NCBI GenBank assembly: GCA_019096195.1
Contig: JAGTXK010000055.1
Span: 1,364,001 to 1,428,000, forward strand
From: Boletus sp. NGJ
Lineage: Eukaryota > Basidiomycota > Agaricomycetes > Boletales > Boletaceae
DNA length: 64,000 nucleotides
Reading direction: 5' to 3'
A program made the translations under genes and the position numbers. Shown piece after piece: positions 62,901 to 64,000 of the stretch; position 1 is the first letter of the stretch, and each line of letters opens with the position of its first letter. Below the pieces are notes generated by a model, which did no database searches, was not told the origin of the DNA, and worked only from the letters and a program-made list of their open reading frames with translations.

Positions 62901-64000
62901 TTCAAGCGTTCCAACATGTGGGGGACCACCGCCTCCCTAAGTCTTCCAAACGGATTCGTCATTCCCTTGGCAAGTCCTTCCATAACGTTGGCGGCTACCA
63001 TGACGCAATTAATGTTCGCATCCTTATGTATACAAGCGGCCAGAGACTTTGCGAGCTCCGCCAGCTCTGGTGCATCCTGAATGCGGGGAGTGGCATTGAC
63101 GAGCGTGTGCAGGTCATCTAGTACCTCTTTACGCTCTTTCCATTTCGAGGATGCGAGATTGACATGCAGATTCGATGGAAACTTGGCCACGATGTCGACG
63201 GGTTCTGCGAGGCTGCGTGGATCAGGAATATCTATTTCTGTAAAAACAGGATAAGTGGCTAGTAAAAGACATGATGGAATTGCTTACCCTCCGCTGCTCC
63301 AGTATCCGCGGCATCCCCACTGACGCCAGCGTCTGCATTGGCTTCAACTTCCCGTTGATGCTCCCTCGTCAATCGTTCGGCCTTGTGTGCCCCCTTCCCC
63401 TTTCCCTCTTTCTCCATGCCTTCAAATGCCTCCTGCAGCTCTTTGACCTGCACAGGCTTGAGCTCGGTTAACCATGGGTCAATTGCCGGTCCAATATACT
63501 GATATAACGTATGGGCGAGTTGTGTGCCTTCAGCGCGGACATTCTTATCCGCGTGAGCAAAAATCTTGGGTAATACTTTTAGGACTGGGGTGGGTGGCGT
63601 CACCTGTGTCCCGAACATTCTGTTTGTAGTTGAGTGGTTGGCGCACGAGGGAATAATATCTGTCAACTCCTCACCGAAGAACCTCCCTAAGCGCGAAAAT
63701 ACTGGCTGCAACTGCCTTTGGCTGCTTTGCCGCGAGACCAGGGATTATATCCGCCTGCCAGGGAGTGAACATGATCAGAATGATTATTCCAAAGGTGACT
63801 GACCGAGAGTCGATCGCACGCACCACCACCCCTGCACCAGAGTTCTCCACCTCGACATATTGCAGAATGAGTTCTATTGCCTGATTCTTTGTCCCTGCCC
63901 TAGCAGAACCAAGACACTTGTCAACCAAGGCGGGAACCACCGCGTCTCTGGTTTTGGCAGCGGTCTCGCCTGCGAACTTGACGAATGCTACGAGACATTC
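56903..64000 (-). CDS. STU2: XMAP215/ch-TOG/Stu2-family microtubule polymerase, five TOG arrays (5' end outside window)
   Basis: Processive polymerase at microtubule plus ends, kinetochores and spindle poles. The gene enters from beyond 64000, so the first codons are missing. Five TOG-type HEAT arrays are visible: TOG1 (VPALVDKCLGSARAGTKNQA; PWLTELKPVQVKELQEAFEG, about 63900-63300), TOG2 (SKWKERKEVLDDLHTLVNAT; 63190-62440), TOG3 (DANWKARLAACEEMTTWLEG; 62060-61360), TOG4 (DAWKTKKEALETLQAILDQG; 61070-60480) and TOG5 (LFSHDHNAVNDHVSGLSTIQ; TRQGALDELANLLKRNGMG; 60070-59240). A Ser/Pro/Arg-rich basic linker (about 59200-58650) follows. The C-terminal helical domain (DPSRSVDALKKIQKILMTKP) and a tail ending KRASVTSNGSSASAT close the protein. 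Linkers between TOGs carry Lys/Pro-rich stretches. Identity is strong; the exon joins between TOGs are approximate. Confidence 0.92.

Overview
The window is nuclear DNA from a filamentous basidiomycete, most likely an Agaricomycete (mushroom-forming fungus). The evidence is dense genes on both strands, many short introns (mostly 45-60 nt) with GT..AG ends and CTNAC-like branch sites, and gene families I know as characteristic of Agaricomycetes (a GH5-like mannanase-type protein, a TKL-like kinase, a small cysteine-rich protein, a UPF0658-type Golgi membrane protein). I see no prokaryotic, plasmid, phage or CRISPR content and no intact transposon. Gene models were spliced by hand, so ends and junctions in small exons are provisional.

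Layout. 0-3 kb: TFIIH helicase XPD/Rad3, minus strand, cut by the left edge, with a one-base frameshift. 3.2-5.5 kb: secreted GH5-like protein whose expected catalytic glutamates are both replaced. 5.9-9.2 kb: two mitochondrial genes, an Mgr3-like TPR protein and a PTC7-type PP2C phosphatase. 9.5-15.2 kb: FKS 1,3-beta-glucan synthase. 15.4-20.8 kb: leucine-rich-repeat-like protein and an FHIP/RAI16-like protein. 20.9-28.5 kb: DNAJC9-type co-chaperone, a kinase, a Golgi membrane protein and a SET-domain protein. 28.7-39.4 kb: SDR, a large Ser/Pro-rich nuclear-type protein, a CCCH zinc-finger protein, a YheT-type alpha/beta hydrolase, a Gir2/RWDD1 homologue and mitoribosomal bS21m. 40.5-45.1 kb: accessory stretch with a small Cys-rich protein, a lineage-restricted unknown gene and a cyclin-K/Ctk2-like cyclin. 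45.1-47.6 kb: the largest gene-free stretch. 47.6-56.6 kb: eIF2B-alpha, an unknown gene, methionine aminopeptidase 1, a possible unidentified spliced gene and glycerol-3-phosphate acyltransferase. 56.9 kb to the right edge: a five-TOG XMAP215-type microtubule polymerase lacking its 5' end.

Most genes are housekeeping and do not form one pathway. Several are divergent pairs sharing promoters of 100-180 bp (FKS/LRR, SET/SDR, CCCH/hydrolase, RWDD1/bS21m). The observations most worth a second look are: the XPD frameshift; the GH5-like protein with non-canonical active-site residues; three introns whose reading frames are restored by GC-AG splicing, each a T-to-C change at +2 of an ordinary donor; and the 84-residue Cys-rich gene, which is split over three exons and easily missed. 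I did not find a clearly new multi-gene system.
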